Shown: one piece after another, positions 28,640 through 37,399 of the stretch
How positions within the stretch are numbered: position 1 is the stretch's first letter
How the letters are laid out: each line of letters begins with the position of its first letter
Origin: Chloroflexota bacterium
GTDB lineage: Bacteria; Chloroflexota; Anaerolineae; Aggregatilineales; J027
Direction of reading: 5' to 3'
Length of the DNA: 64,000 nt
Assembly (NCBI GenBank): GCA_024434115.1
Contig: QMIT01000001.1
Span: 248,001 to 312,000, forward strand
Notes under the pieces: generated by a model
The model's database searches: none
What the model saw: the letters and a program-made list of their open reading frames with translations, nothing else
What the model was told of the DNA's origin: nothing
Made by a program: the position numbers and the translations under genes

Positions 28640-29341
28640 ATGGGAGCCAAAACGACCATTCTAGTGATTGACGATGATGAAATCATCCAAAAACTGATCA
28701 CAACGAACTGCGAACGCGAAGGGTATCATGTCGTCGTGGCTTCAAATGGGCGAGATGGACTGCGGATGCTTTACCAGAACAAGATTCATCTGGTTGTTCT
28801 GGATTTGGGCTTACCGGATATGGATGGGTACATGGTGTGCCAGCGTATTCGGGAAGTGAGCAAAGTTCCGGTGGTGATGCTGACCGCCTTTAATGAGCCG
28901 GAGTATATTGTGCGCGGCTTTGATGTTGGAGCCGATGATTACATTGAAAAGCCCTTTAATAAAGAGGTGTTGATGGCCCGGATTCGCGCCAATCTGCGGC
29001 GGGCTTCGACCCCCTACACGCCCACTCGCAGCGGCATTCAATACAATGATCGTTATCTTTCGATTAATTTAGATGAACGGCGTGTCACTGTGGATGGCGC
29101 TCCTGCCAAGTTAACCCCAATCGAGTTTAAGCTATTGGAGATGCTGGTTCGCTTTGCCCCGCGTGTAGTGGATTACCGCGCCTTGCTCGAAAACGTGTGG
29201 GGCTTTGAATACATCAACGATATAGACTATCTACGAGTTTATATTTGGCATCTCCGCAAGAAGATTGAAGTAGACCCCCAACAGCCAATCTACATCCTCA
29301 ACGAAATGGGTGTTGGCTACCGCTTCGAACACCAGCACTAA
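28640..29341 (+). CDS. OmpR-family response regulator, orphan
   Basis: 233 aa. The receiver domain has the acidic pocket IDDDE, the phosphoacceptor Asp55 in VVLDLGLPDMDG, the T switch (MLTAF) and the Lys of IEKPF. The C-terminal winged helix has LTPIEFKLLEMLVR, RALLENVWGFEY and RVYIWHLRKKIE. It is a DNA-binding regulator controlled by phosphorylation. No kinase gene is adjacent; it is divergent from mutS. GGGAG precedes the ATG. Confidence 0.93.
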   Translation: MGAKTTILVIDDDEIIQKLITTNCEREGYHVVVASNGRDGLRMLYQNKIHLVVLDLGLPDMDGYMVCQRIREVSKVPVVMLTAFNEPEYIVRGFDVGADDYIEKPFNKEVLMARIRANLRRASTPYTPTRSGIQYNDRYLSINLDERRVTVDGAPAKLTPIEFKLLEMLVRFAPRVVDYRALLENVWGFEYINDIDYLRVYIWHLRKKIEVDPQQPIYILNEMGVGYRFEHQH

Positions 29342-29418
29342 CGATTTTCAATTCAACATAGACTCCGCCGCACAGCAGTCCCTGACGAAAGTAACTCGAA
29401 AACGGGCTGCTGCTGCGC

Positions 29419-29424
29419 TATAAT
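29419..29424 (+). promoter_or_regulatory. -10 box ahead of the aminotransferase gene
   Basis: TATAAT lies 39 nt before the ATG at 29464, with CAAGGAG (29444-29450) as ribosome site. No convincing -35 is visible at 17 nt. Confidence 0.45.
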
Positions 29425-29463
29425 GTTCCTATATCCCCAATTTCAAGGAGTTTCTTTCAAAAT

Positions 29464-30831
29464 ATGAGCAGTCACTTTGAATATGTCATTGGCCCAAACG
29501 CCAAAGCCTATCTTGAGCGTGATGCTAAAGTCGTCTCCCCTTCCTATACCCGCGATTATCCTTTTGTGATGTCACATGGGCGTGGGGCCGAAGCATGGGA
29601 CGTGGACGGGCGGCGTTTTCTGGATTTGACGACGGGTGTCGCCGTCAATGCAACGGGCCATTCCCATCCAAAAGTCGTGCAGGCCATCAAGGATCAGGCC
29701 GATAAATTCCTACATATGGCGGGAACCGACTTTTACTATGCGTTGCAGGTCGAATTGGCTGAACGACTTGCCGCCATCGCCCCCTTCGAAGAAAACGCCC
29801 TCGTATTTTTTGCCAACAGTGGCACCGAAGCAGTCGAAGGTGCATTGAAACTGGCGAAATATTACACGGGTCGCAGCCAAATCATCGGCTTTTTGGGCAG
29901 TTTTCATGGTCGCACCATGGGGTCATTAAGCGTGACCTCTAGCAAGCCCATCCAACGGCGCGGCTATTTCCCCACCGTGCCCGGTGTTACGCATGTGCCC
30001 TATCCCAATGCCTATCGCCCCATGTTGGCAATGGACGGGTATAGCGATTATGGTGAACGTATCGTAGATTACATTGAACACACCTTATTCAACACCATTA
30101 TTCCGGCAGATGAAGTGGCAGCAGTCTTGGTTGAACCCATTCAAGGCGAGGGCGGTTATGTCGTGCCAACCCCCGGATTCTTCCCGGCCCTGCGTGCGCT
30201 GTGCGATAAATATGGCATTATGTTAATCGCCGATGAAGTCCAGTCTGGCATTGGTCGCACCGGCAAATGGTGGGCCATTGAAAACTTTGGCATTGAGCCA
30301 GACATTATTTCGAGCGCAAAAGGCATTGCCAGCGGGATGCCGCTCGGTGCGATTATCGCCCGTGAAAGCATCATGGGTGAGTGGGTTCCCGGCTCACACG
30401 GCAACACCTTCGGCGGTAATCCACTCAGCTGTGCGGCATCGTTGGCAACCCTCGACCTTATTGAAGGGCGTGGCGGTGAACCCAGCCTGATGAAAAACGC
30501 GGCAGAAGTCGGCCAATATATGATGGATGCCCTTGAGGAAATGATGCCCCGTCACCCAAGCATGGGCGTGGTACGTGGGATTGGCATGATGTTTGGTGTG
30601 GAACTGATTATGGACCAGCAGACCAAAGAACCCGCCAAACAGTTAAAATTGGATGTGCTCAATCACGCCTTTAACAATGGCTTGCTGCTGTTGGGGTGTG
30701 GTCAAAGCACGATCCGTTTTATGCCCCCACTGAACTTGGATAAGTCAACGGCAGATGAGGCATTACATTTGTTTGATACGAGCCTTTCTGAGGCCGAAGT
30801 TGCGCATGGTCTTGTACCATCCCACGCTTAA
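29464..30831 (+). CDS. Class III (PLP) aminotransferase, 4-aminobutyrate/ornithine-type
   Basis: 455 aa. Class III landmarks: DLTTGVAVNATGHSHPKVVQA, FFANSGTEAVEGALKLAK (phosphate-binding GT), SFHGRTMGS, VEPIQGEGGY, LIADEVQSGIGRTGK and the PLP lysine in ISSAKGIASGMPLGA. Length and motifs fit 4-aminobutyrate or similar omega-aminotransferases better than the shorter ArgD. It would transfer an amino group from an omega-amino acid to 2-oxoglutarate or pyruvate; the substrate is not determinable here. Neighbours give no pathway clue. It stands alone between its promoter and a hairpin. Confidence 0.9.
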   Translation: MSSHFEYVIGPNAKAYLERDAKVVSPSYTRDYPFVMSHGRGAEAWDVDGRRFLDLTTGVAVNATGHSHPKVVQAIKDQADKFLHMAGTDFYYALQVELAERLAAIAPFEENALVFFANSGTEAVEGALKLAKYYTGRSQIIGFLGSFHGRTMGSLSVTSSKPIQRRGYFPTVPGVTHVPYPNAYRPMLAMDGYSDYGERIVDYIEHTLFNTIIPADEVAAVLVEPIQGEGGYVVPTPGFFPALRALCDKYGIMLIADEVQSGIGRTGKWWAIENFGIEPDIISSAKGIASGMPLGAIIARESIMGEWVPGSHGNTFGGNPLSCAASLATLDLIEGRGGEPSLMKNAAEVGQYMMDALEEMMPRHPSMGVVRGIGMMFGVELIMDQQTKEPAKQLKLDVLNHAFNNGLLLLGCGQSTIRFMPPLNLDKSTADEALHLFDTSLSEAEVAHGLVPSHA

Positions 30832-30887
30832 TCAGTTAAATTCGCTAACCCCTCTTCGGAAAACACCCATAAACCGATAAAATGGAT

Positions 30888-30920
30888 GGGCAGGTCTAAT
30901 TGTTGGGCCTGCCCTTCTCC
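30888..30920 (+). terminator. Hairpin terminator after the aminotransferase gene
   Basis: GGGCAGG (30888-30894) pairs with CCTGCCC (30908-30914), two inner pairs extend it, and TTCTCCTT follows. Confidence 0.55.
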
Positions 30921-30938
30921 TTGAGTAGAGAAATTGAG

Positions 30939-31658
30939 ATGCAATACGAATCTAGTGACCAAGTAGATACCCGTGAGGCGGTTGGGCCAGACAAGCCACG
31001 TTTTTCAGCACTGCCCTTGCCTATCCCCGCCATGCCTGACACACCAGTACCACAGGTTGCTCCACCGCAAGCCCAACCATTGCCCACTGCTATCCCGGCC
31101 CGCCCCGGTTGTGTGGCAGCGGCTTCGGCAGTGTTGTTTTTTATTGCGATGTCATCGGCTTGCCGTTTCAGCGTGGCATTGTCGGATGGCGACTTGTTTG
31201 GTGCGTTGGCAAGTTTCGCATCCAGTACGCTCTTGCTGGCGATAGCAGGCGGCCTATTTAGGATGTATCGTTGGGCGGTCAATTTGGTGCTGATTTATAG
31301 TGTTGTCCGGATAGGAGAAATGTTGGGTGCATTGTTGATTTGGCTCTCGCTAGTCAATCCTTATATGACCCATCCCGTCTCAAAAATTATCTTATTGGGG
31401 ACGGGTCTAGTCCTAGCTTTGGGGCTACTCATTCTGCCCGGTGTGGTATTTTGGTGGTTCTGGCGACGACGACGTGACTTTGGGGCGCATCCCCTCGTTG
31501 AAAATTGGGGAAGATCGCTCTATGTTTTGGCGGCGGTCATTATGATTGCGGGTTCTGCCAGCGCCCTCATAGATACCAACAACACTATGCCCGAAGAACT
31601 TGAATCGGAACTCAAACAACTGCGCCAGATGGATGCCCAAATGTATGAGACGTGGTAA
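30939..31658 (+). CDS. Integral membrane protein of unknown function
   Basis: 239 aa from the ATG at 30939 (MQYESSDQ). The first 60 residues are Pro-rich and soluble (LPIPAMPDTPVPQVAPPQAQ). About five hydrophobic helices follow: CVAAASAVLFFIAMSSA, an Ala/Leu helix near LASFASSTLLLAIAGG, VNLVLIYSVVRIGEML, IILLGTGLVLALGLLILPGVVFWWF, then LYVLAAVIMIAGSASAL. The C-terminus is short and acidic. I recognise no family. The stop lies 3 nt from the convergent stop at 31662. Confidence 0.72.
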   Translation: MQYESSDQVDTREAVGPDKPRFSALPLPIPAMPDTPVPQVAPPQAQPLPTAIPARPGCVAAASAVLFFIAMSSACRFSVALSDGDLFGALASFASSTLLLAIAGGLFRMYRWAVNLVLIYSVVRIGEMLGALLIWLSLVNPYMTHPVSKIILLGTGLVLALGLLILPGVVFWWFWRRRRDFGAHPLVENWGRSLYVLAAVIMIAGSASALIDTNNTMPEELESELKQLRQMDAQMYETW

Positions 31659-31661
31659 TGG

Positions 31662-33512
31662 TTAGCGGCGCGTGGGCCGATTATTTCGCACAAACTCCTG
31701 TGGGTCACTATAGGTTGCTAACAGACGATTGAGATCGAGCCGGGGCCAGTCAAAAGGGTCAGTTTCCAGAATATTGGTCTGACTTAGATCGAAGTGTAGA
31801 TGATAAGGGAAAGCCCCCTCGGCATTCCCCACATTGGCGATTTGCTGCCCGCGTTGTACCCGATCCCCAACACGTACCACGATTTGCTCCACATGGGCAT
31901 AGCGCCCATACATCACTTTGCCATTGGTAATTAGGGGGTCGTGACGAATGACCACCACGTTGCCCCATCCAGTTAGGCGTCCAGCGAATATGACCGTGCC
32001 TGATGCCGCCGCATAGACTGGGCTATGAGCATCGGCATCCCAAAAGGGCTGGTTAAGATTTAAATCCGCCCCACTATGATAAGCCTCGGCGGGCTGACCC
32101 AAAAAATAACGCACGGCAAAACCCGTCGCATCGAACCAATTCCCCGGCCAGACCTGCGTATCCGCCCGTTCGGTGCTGGTGCCAATTGGCGCATCATAAC
32201 CATCGGCCAGATAGGGGCTAGAGGGACTCGTGCCGACAATTTCACGCCAGCGCACCGCATCAAAGGCGATTTCTTGGTTCGATTCGCCTGTGAGATCATT
32301 CAAAAATATCACCCCTGACCGCCCATCATTCGCATTGAGTTGATAAATGCCGAGCGGCACCCACAGATTGCGATAGGCCGACTGGTTCACGTTGATTTGC
32401 AGTAAACTTGGCTGACCGACGGCCCCATAGAGCCGATAGCGGGCACTGGTGGTGGTGGCATGACGGGCGGGCACAAATACTGAGATTTCATACCAACCAC
32501 TGCGAGTAATGCCGGGTGTCCACAACGCCCAAGCCTGCGTCTGGGTAGCGACAGTTGTTTTATAGCGTACCTGCCAACCCCATGTACCGGGGAAGGTCTG
32601 GAATACCTGACTCGGTGGTTGTCCGGTATAGGTGCCAAAGGTGAAGCGGGGGTCATTGTCGGGGGTGACAACGATTTCCTGCCCGTAGGTACCGCTGCTA
32701 GGCGGTGGGGCGGTAGGGGGTGGGGGCGTCACCGGGCCGGGTTTCATGGGCTGATTGATGGAGGGAAATTGGGATGCACCAATCACACCGAAGCGCCACC
32801 AACTAAGACCACTGGCTTTATACTGCTGAATGGCATAATTCCGGGCTTGCTGAATTTCGGCGGCGGGGGCGTTGCCTTGAAGGGCCGGGATAATGGGCAG
32901 GCCATAACTGCCCCAGACTTGATAGACCTCATCAATGACCTCTTGAACAGGTCGTTGAAACGAGGCCCAATAGGTTTGGGGATGGACGCTGTTGATAAAG
33001 GGTTTCCATTCATTCGGAAAGATGCTGTTGTAGTGATGGCGACGGGGATCCATGCTCATGCCGATATGGAACTTACCCCCTACACCACGTCGGATACGGG
33101 TCATATAGGGACGGATGGCAGCACTGCCCCCCTGCCAAAATCCGGCATAGGGTTCGACATCCAGTATCATGCTGCGAACGCCGGGAACTTGGCAGGCTTG
33201 GATAATTAGATCGGTCTCGGCTTCGATATTGACGCCTTTTGGCACACACCACGCATGAAATTCCATGCCGTTAGCCTCTAAAACCTGTACCCATCGCGCA
33301 ATGGAGGCTGGCCCGGAAATTGCCATTGAAGGCTTGGTATCAAAGGTAGACATCCAATCATCGCCGTCACTGGTTTTGACCCATACCTGTGTGACATAGG
33401 GTGCCCACTGCTTGATCGTGCGTACCAAGTCTTCAATAGTGTTTTCGGCAACCGCCGCGCCGCGCCAATGCCAAAACGCCACCTTGCCATCAAAGGGCGT
33501 AATTTGTGCCAC
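31662..33512 (-). CDS. TIM-barrel / golvesin-like / M23 peptidase fusion
   Basis: 616 aa. Residues 1-255 look like a glycosidase-type TIM barrel (VAFWHWRGAAV..., SMILDVEPYAGFWQ, HPQTYWASFQ). A Pro-rich linker follows (near PVTPPPPTAPPPSS). Residues about 285-425 resemble golvesin/xanthan-lyase-type binding domains (WGWQVRYKTT..., RSGWYEISVFVPA). The C-terminal 170 residues are an M23 endopeptidase with zinc ligands HSGAD and YHLHFD, plus GRYAHVEQ. M23 enzymes cut peptidoglycan cross-links. No signal peptide is visible from the GTG start at 33512 (GGGAG 10 nt upstream), so export is unexplained. Confidence 0.8.
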   Translation of the reverse strand: MAQITPFDGKVAFWHWRGAAVAENTIEDLVRTIKQWAPYVTQVWVKTSDGDDWMSTFDTKPSMAISGPASIARWVQVLEANGMEFHAWCVPKGVNIEAETDLIIQACQVPGVRSMILDVEPYAGFWQGGSAAIRPYMTRIRRGVGGKFHIGMSMDPRRHHYNSIFPNEWKPFINSVHPQTYWASFQRPVQEVIDEVYQVWGSYGLPIIPALQGNAPAAEIQQARNYAIQQYKASGLSWWRFGVIGASQFPSINQPMKPGPVTPPPPTAPPPSSGTYGQEIVVTPDNDPRFTFGTYTGQPPSQVFQTFPGTWGWQVRYKTTVATQTQAWALWTPGITRSGWYEISVFVPARHATTTSARYRLYGAVGQPSLLQINVNQSAYRNLWVPLGIYQLNANDGRSGVIFLNDLTGESNQEIAFDAVRWREIVGTSPSSPYLADGYDAPIGTSTERADTQVWPGNWFDATGFAVRYFLGQPAEAYHSGADLNLNQPFWDADAHSPVYAAASGTVIFAGRLTGWGNVVVIRHDPLITNGKVMYGRYAHVEQIVVRVGDRVQRGQQIANVGNAEGAFPYHLHFDLSQTNILETDPFDWPRLDLNRLLATYSDPQEFVRNNRPTRR

Positions 33513-33637
33513 CGTTACTCTCTCCCATTGCAGATCAACCGAGAAGATTAAAAGGTGATTTACCGTAACGCTATCGTCTCATCTAGTAATGCTAAACCGA
33601 GTTGGGCGGAATTACAAATGGATTATAGACCAATTCG

Positions 33638-33666
33638 TTTACGCTCTATGCTCAATTTGCTATACT
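33638..33666 (+). promoter_or_regulatory. Sigma-70-like promoter for mtnP
   Basis: TTTACG (33638-33643), 17 nt spacer, TATACT (33661-33666). The ATG is 44 nt downstream of the -10 box. Confidence 0.55.
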
Positions 33667-33709
33667 GGGCGGGGGTTTTAATCGCACCGCAACTATTGAA
33701 GGCGAGACC

Positions 33710-34579
33710 ATGACAGAGCAATTCAGTATTGGCATCCTTGGCGGCTCCGGTTTATATCAAATGGCAGCACTGAAAGATGTGCAGGAAATTGAGATAGACA
33801 CGCCGTTTGGCAAACCGAGCGATCACTTGATCACCGGGACGTTAAGCGGTCAGCGGGTGGTGTTTATCCCCCGGCATGGCCGTGGACATGTGCTGAATCC
33901 GAGCGAAGTGCCGTATCGTGCCAATATCTATGCCCTAAAAATGATGGGTGTTCAATATGTGGTGTCGGTGAGTGCGGTGGGGTCATTGCGGGAAAAATTC
34001 GCGCCGGGGCATGTGGTTATTCCCGATCAATTGGTGGATTTTACGAAAGGCAAACGGGAGACAACGTTTTTTGAAAAAGGCGTAGTGGCGCACGTTGGAG
34101 TTGCTGACCCGACTAGCCCTGAATTGCGCGAACCCTTAGCCCAAGCCGTCATAGATGCAGGTGGCACAGTACATCGCGGTGGCAAACTTATCACCATTGA
34201 AGGGCCACGCTTTAGCACGCGCGGGGAAAGTACCCTCTATCGCCAATGGGGGTTGGATATTATCGGCATGACGGCCTGCCCCGAAGCATTTTTGGCACGT
34301 GAGGCAGAGATGGCCTATGCGATTATGGCACATGTCACCGATTATGATGTGTGGCGCGAGGGCGAAGAAGCAGTTTCGGCGGCGTCCGTATTTGAAACTT
34401 TCCATCACAATTTGGAGATTGCCCAACAAGCATTAGTCAAGTTGATGCCTAAATTGGCGACGATTCAATCGGCGGAAGCGCATCATGCCTTGAAGGGGGC
34501 GCGGGCCACTGCGCCCAATCGGATTCCCGATGACTGGCAACGCTATTTGTCGCCTCTGCTGACGCATCTGTTAGATTAA
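33710..34579 (+). CDS. mtnP: S-methyl-5'-thioadenosine phosphorylase
   Basis: 289 aa. Family blocks: IGILGGSGLY, TPFGKPSDHLITG, PRHGRGH (phosphate-binding), PYRANIYALK, VSAVGSLRE, TIEGPRFSTRGES, GMTACPEAFLAREAEM and the Asp-containing DYDVW. It splits methylthioadenosine into adenine and methylthioribose-1-phosphate, recycling the by-product of polyamine and related pathways. An adenosine/adenine deaminase-family gene lies 2.8 kb away on the other strand and could handle the purine product. The C-terminus is slightly extended. Confidence 0.94.
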   Translation: MTEQFSIGILGGSGLYQMAALKDVQEIEIDTPFGKPSDHLITGTLSGQRVVFIPRHGRGHVLNPSEVPYRANIYALKMMGVQYVVSVSAVGSLREKFAPGHVVIPDQLVDFTKGKRETTFFEKGVVAHVGVADPTSPELREPLAQAVIDAGGTVHRGGKLITIEGPRFSTRGESTLYRQWGLDIIGMTACPEAFLAREAEMAYAIMAHVTDYDVWREGEEAVSAASVFETFHHNLEIAQQALVKLMPKLATIQSAEAHHALKGARATAPNRIPDDWQRYLSPLLTHLLD

Positions 34580-34590
34580 AACTCTCCATT

Positions 34591-34623
34591 TCCCCTCCTG
34601 CCCTTGTTGAGGAGGGGATTTTC
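34591..34623 (+). terminator. GC-rich hairpin terminator after mtnP
   Basis: TCCCCTCCT (34591-34599) pairs perfectly with AGGAGGGGA (34610-34618), with a 10-nt loop followed by TTTTCC. The arms resemble the hairpin at 19370-19394. Confidence 0.65.
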
Positions 34624-34642
34624 CCCACGAGAACCCCCCTTG

Positions 34643-35929
34643 ATGAAAGTCTATCAGACACGACGAACTCAGAGGCGTGAACGGGCATTGCTGGTCATCG
34701 CAGGGCTGTTTATTCTATTGAATCAAGTTGGTCTTATCCTTGTGCAAAGTCGCAGCGTTACCGCCATTTGGCCTGTGCTGGTGTGGGTGGGGTGCGCGGT
34801 TGGGTTGCATCGGACGGCGAATCGGCAACTGCCGCATCGTGACCCCCTGCTGCTGCCTGCCATTTTGCTGTTGGCCGGGTGGGGACTCAATTTAATCCAC
34901 CGCTTGCTGCCAGCGTTCGCGGATCGTCAGGCCTATTCGATGATGTTCAGTGCGGTAGTGGTAATGGGCCTCATGTATTTACCCAATGACCTGCTGTGGC
35001 TGCGGCGCTATCGCTATACGTGGCTGGTGATGGGCCTCATCTTGTTGGCCGCGACGATTTTGGCGGGGGTCAATCCGGCGTTCGTGGGGGGGCCAAAGTT
35101 GTGGTTGGGGGTGGCTGGGCTATTCTATCAGCCTTCGGAATTGGTCAAACTGCTGCTGACGGTATTCCTTGCCAGCTATCTCACCGACCATTGGGTAACA
35201 TTGCGGTACGACGTGTTTCGGATTGGGCGGGTACAACTGCCATCACTGGGGTTTTTGGCCCCGATGCTGCTCATGTGGGGCGTATGTGTAGTGATTTTGG
35301 TTTGGCAGCGGGATTTGGGGACAGCCACCCTGTTTTTCGTAATCTTTATGCTCATGCTCTATCTTGCCAGTGGACAGTGGATTGTGTTGGCGAGTGCCGC
35401 GATTTTGTTCATTGGGGCGATGGTGGTCGCCTATGAGACCTTCGCGGTGGTAGCGCTGCGGGTTAACATCTGGCTTGACCCATTCGGCGGAAATGCACCG
35501 GACAATGAATCTTTTCAGGTGGTGCAAAGCCTGATTGCAGTGGCGAGTGGGGGTGTGATTGGGGAGGGTATTGGGCAGGGCGTCCCGACCTTCATTCCAG
35601 TGGTACATTCTGACCTTGTGTTTGCTGCACTTGCCGAAGAATGGGGCTTGGTTGGGGTGGTTGGTTTAATTATCAGTATCTTGGTGATTGTATTACGCGG
35701 CCTGCGTGTAGCGATGAAATCCCAACGCCGGCCCTTTGCAGCATTTTTGGCGGCAGGGTTAAGTATTATGATTGGCACACAAAGCCTGTTAATCATCGGG
35801 GGGTCGCTGCGCCTTGTGCCACTGACCGGGGTGACGCTGCCCTTTGTGAGTTATGGCGGGTCGTCGCTGCTGACCTCGTTTGTGGCGGGGGGACTGCTGC
35901 TTATTTTGAGCGAGGAGAGCGAGACATGA
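34643..35929 (+). CDS. rodA: SEDS-family peptidoglycan polymerase (RodA/FtsW-like)
   Basis: 428 aa polytopic protein with about ten membrane helices. SEDS landmarks: WLGVAGLFYQPSELVKL, a QRDLGTATL block, the loop region (NIWLDPFGG... ESFQVVQSLIAVASGG), PVVHSDLVFAALAEEWGLVG and the C-terminal PFVSYGGSSLLTS. The acidic residue corresponding to the catalytic-loop Asp of the HTD motif is kept (Asp324). It polymerises glycan strands from lipid II. The stop codon overlaps the ATG of the PBP-like gene (ATGA), so the two are translationally coupled, as rodA-pbpA usually are. The start at 34643 has no clear ribosome site. Confidence 0.9.
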   Translation: MKVYQTRRTQRRERALLVIAGLFILLNQVGLILVQSRSVTAIWPVLVWVGCAVGLHRTANRQLPHRDPLLLPAILLLAGWGLNLIHRLLPAFADRQAYSMMFSAVVVMGLMYLPNDLLWLRRYRYTWLVMGLILLAATILAGVNPAFVGGPKLWLGVAGLFYQPSELVKLLLTVFLASYLTDHWVTLRYDVFRIGRVQLPSLGFLAPMLLMWGVCVVILVWQRDLGTATLFFVIFMLMLYLASGQWIVLASAAILFIGAMVVAYETFAVVALRVNIWLDPFGGNAPDNESFQVVQSLIAVASGGVIGEGIGQGVPTFIPVVHSDLVFAALAEEWGLVGVVGLIISILVIVLRGLRVAMKSQRRPFAAFLAAGLSIMIGTQSLLIIGGSLRLVPLTGVTLPFVSYGGSSLLTSFVAGGLLLILSEESET

Positions 35930-37392
35930 ATAACACCAGCATGACTCGTGAACTGCGCCAACTGGCCCGGGGTATCCTCGCCGCGTTTGGGGTAGTGCTG
36001 CTGGCGTCGGTGTTTTATGGCGTGGTGCAATCGAAATCACTGACCAATCGTTCAGATAATCCGCGTCGTGTTATTGCGGAGCAGACCCTCCGACGTGGCA
36101 TGATCGTAGATCGCAATGGGGTGGTACTGGCGACGAGTAGCCCTACGACTATTGGGGATCGTCTGCGCCGTATTTACCCCTATCCTGAGATGATCGGTGG
36201 GGTGGGGTATTTTAGTTATACACATGGGACGAGTGGACTGGAAGGGACGTTTGACGATTTACTGCGGGGGGAGTGGCAAGAATTTGGTGTATGGGACGAA
36301 TTGACCCAAGACCTGCTGCATCAACAGCCGGATGGGGGGGATTTGCGAACCACACTCGATTTACGCATTCAGCAGGCCATTACCCATAGTATCGGTAATC
36401 GGAATGGGGCGGCGGTGGTCATTCATGTGCCAGATGGGGCGGTGCTGGCGATGGTCAGCCAATATACGCTTGACCCCAACGTGCTCGACATAAACTGGGA
36501 TGAATTTGCCCAGATTCAGCGCCAACGCCTGATTCATAATCGGGTGACGGAGGGATTGTATCGCCCCGGCAGTATTATGGAATTGGTGATGCTGATTGGG
36601 ATGCTGGCAGATGGGGACTCGCTGGATCGGGTAGTCGAAAATGGTACTCAGCCTGTTTCGGTTGGAGGGACGGGATTCCCAGCAAGTGCTTTCGGCTGTG
36701 TAGATGAACAAGCAGCGGCCTTTACCAATGACCTCCTGCTGAAAGAGGCGCTGGCGTGGGGATGCCCTCAGCCCTTTGTGCAGGCGTTTGGGGAGAGCCT
36801 CACCGCCGAAAGTTATGATGCTCTGCTGCGTCAACTTGGCCTGTTGGATAAGCCAGAGTTATATGACTTCCGCACAGTTGTGGGGCGACTTCCTGTGCTG
36901 CCGGATGAGACATCAGAATGGACTTTGGAGGCATTGGGTCAAGGCCATCTCCGGGTATCCCCGCTGCAATTAGCCCGATTGATGGCGGCGATTGCAAATG
37001 ATGGCAGTGCCCCGCCGCTGTATATCGCCGATGCGTATCGGATGGCAGGTGAACGGGAGTGGCGATCACTTGACCGCCCCTTATTGGAAAAAGCCTTGAT
37101 GCGGGATGAAATCGCCGAGCAACTACGCGATGTGATGCGGTTTGCGGCGGAAAATTCACCGTTGGTGGCACTGGCGAATGACGCCGAGTTGTCGTTACAG
37201 GGGTATGTCTTACATGGACAGGTCGGGGTGACTTATATCAATCAGCAGATGAATAGCTGGTTTCTGGGTTTTATGGATGCGCCAGATGGCTCGTCAGTCG
37301 TGGTGGTTGTCCTGATTGAAAATGCCGAATCCCCCGGTGAAGCGGCGGTGGTGGCGGGGGATGCTTTTCGGGCGACAGTCGTAAATCAGTAG
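35926..37392 (+). CDS. PBP2/FtsI-like protein lacking transpeptidase catalytic residues
   Basis: 488 aa. It has one N-terminal membrane helix (about 17-36), a short dimerisation-type region (RGMIVDRNGVVLATS, GTSGLEGTFDDLLRG) and a transpeptidase fold. The SxxK site reads YRPGSIMELVM, so the lysine is Glu219 after Ser216. The SxN site reads AWGCPQPF (Gly279, Cys280, Pro281), and KTG is GQVG (Gln432, Val433). Secondary landmarks survive (VSPLQLARLMAAIANDG, SWFLGFMDAPDGSSVVVVVLIEN). No frameshift is present, so it is a maintained pseudoenzyme. It overlaps the SEDS gene by 4 nt and probably activates or scaffolds that polymerase. Confidence 0.88.
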   Translation: MNNTSMTRELRQLARGILAAFGVVLLASVFYGVVQSKSLTNRSDNPRRVIAEQTLRRGMIVDRNGVVLATSSPTTIGDRLRRIYPYPEMIGGVGYFSYTHGTSGLEGTFDDLLRGEWQEFGVWDELTQDLLHQQPDGGDLRTTLDLRIQQAITHSIGNRNGAAVVIHVPDGAVLAMVSQYTLDPNVLDINWDEFAQIQRQRLIHNRVTEGLYRPGSIMELVMLIGMLADGDSLDRVVENGTQPVSVGGTGFPASAFGCVDEQAAAFTNDLLLKEALAWGCPQPFVQAFGESLTAESYDALLRQLGLLDKPELYDFRTVVGRLPVLPDETSEWTLEALGQGHLRVSPLQLARLMAAIANDGSAPPLYIADAYRMAGEREWRSLDRPLLEKALMRDEIAEQLRDVMRFAAENSPLVALANDAELSLQGYVLHGQVGVTYINQQMNSWFLGFMDAPDGSSVVVVVLIENAESPGEAAVVAGDAFRATVVNQ

Positions 37393-37399
37393 CGAATAG

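Noticed and set aside
28486-28701. N-terminal extension of MutS by 73 residues
   Set aside because: The extra residues are unlike MutS and cover a TATAAT box; the ATG at 28482/28485 gives the normal N-terminus.
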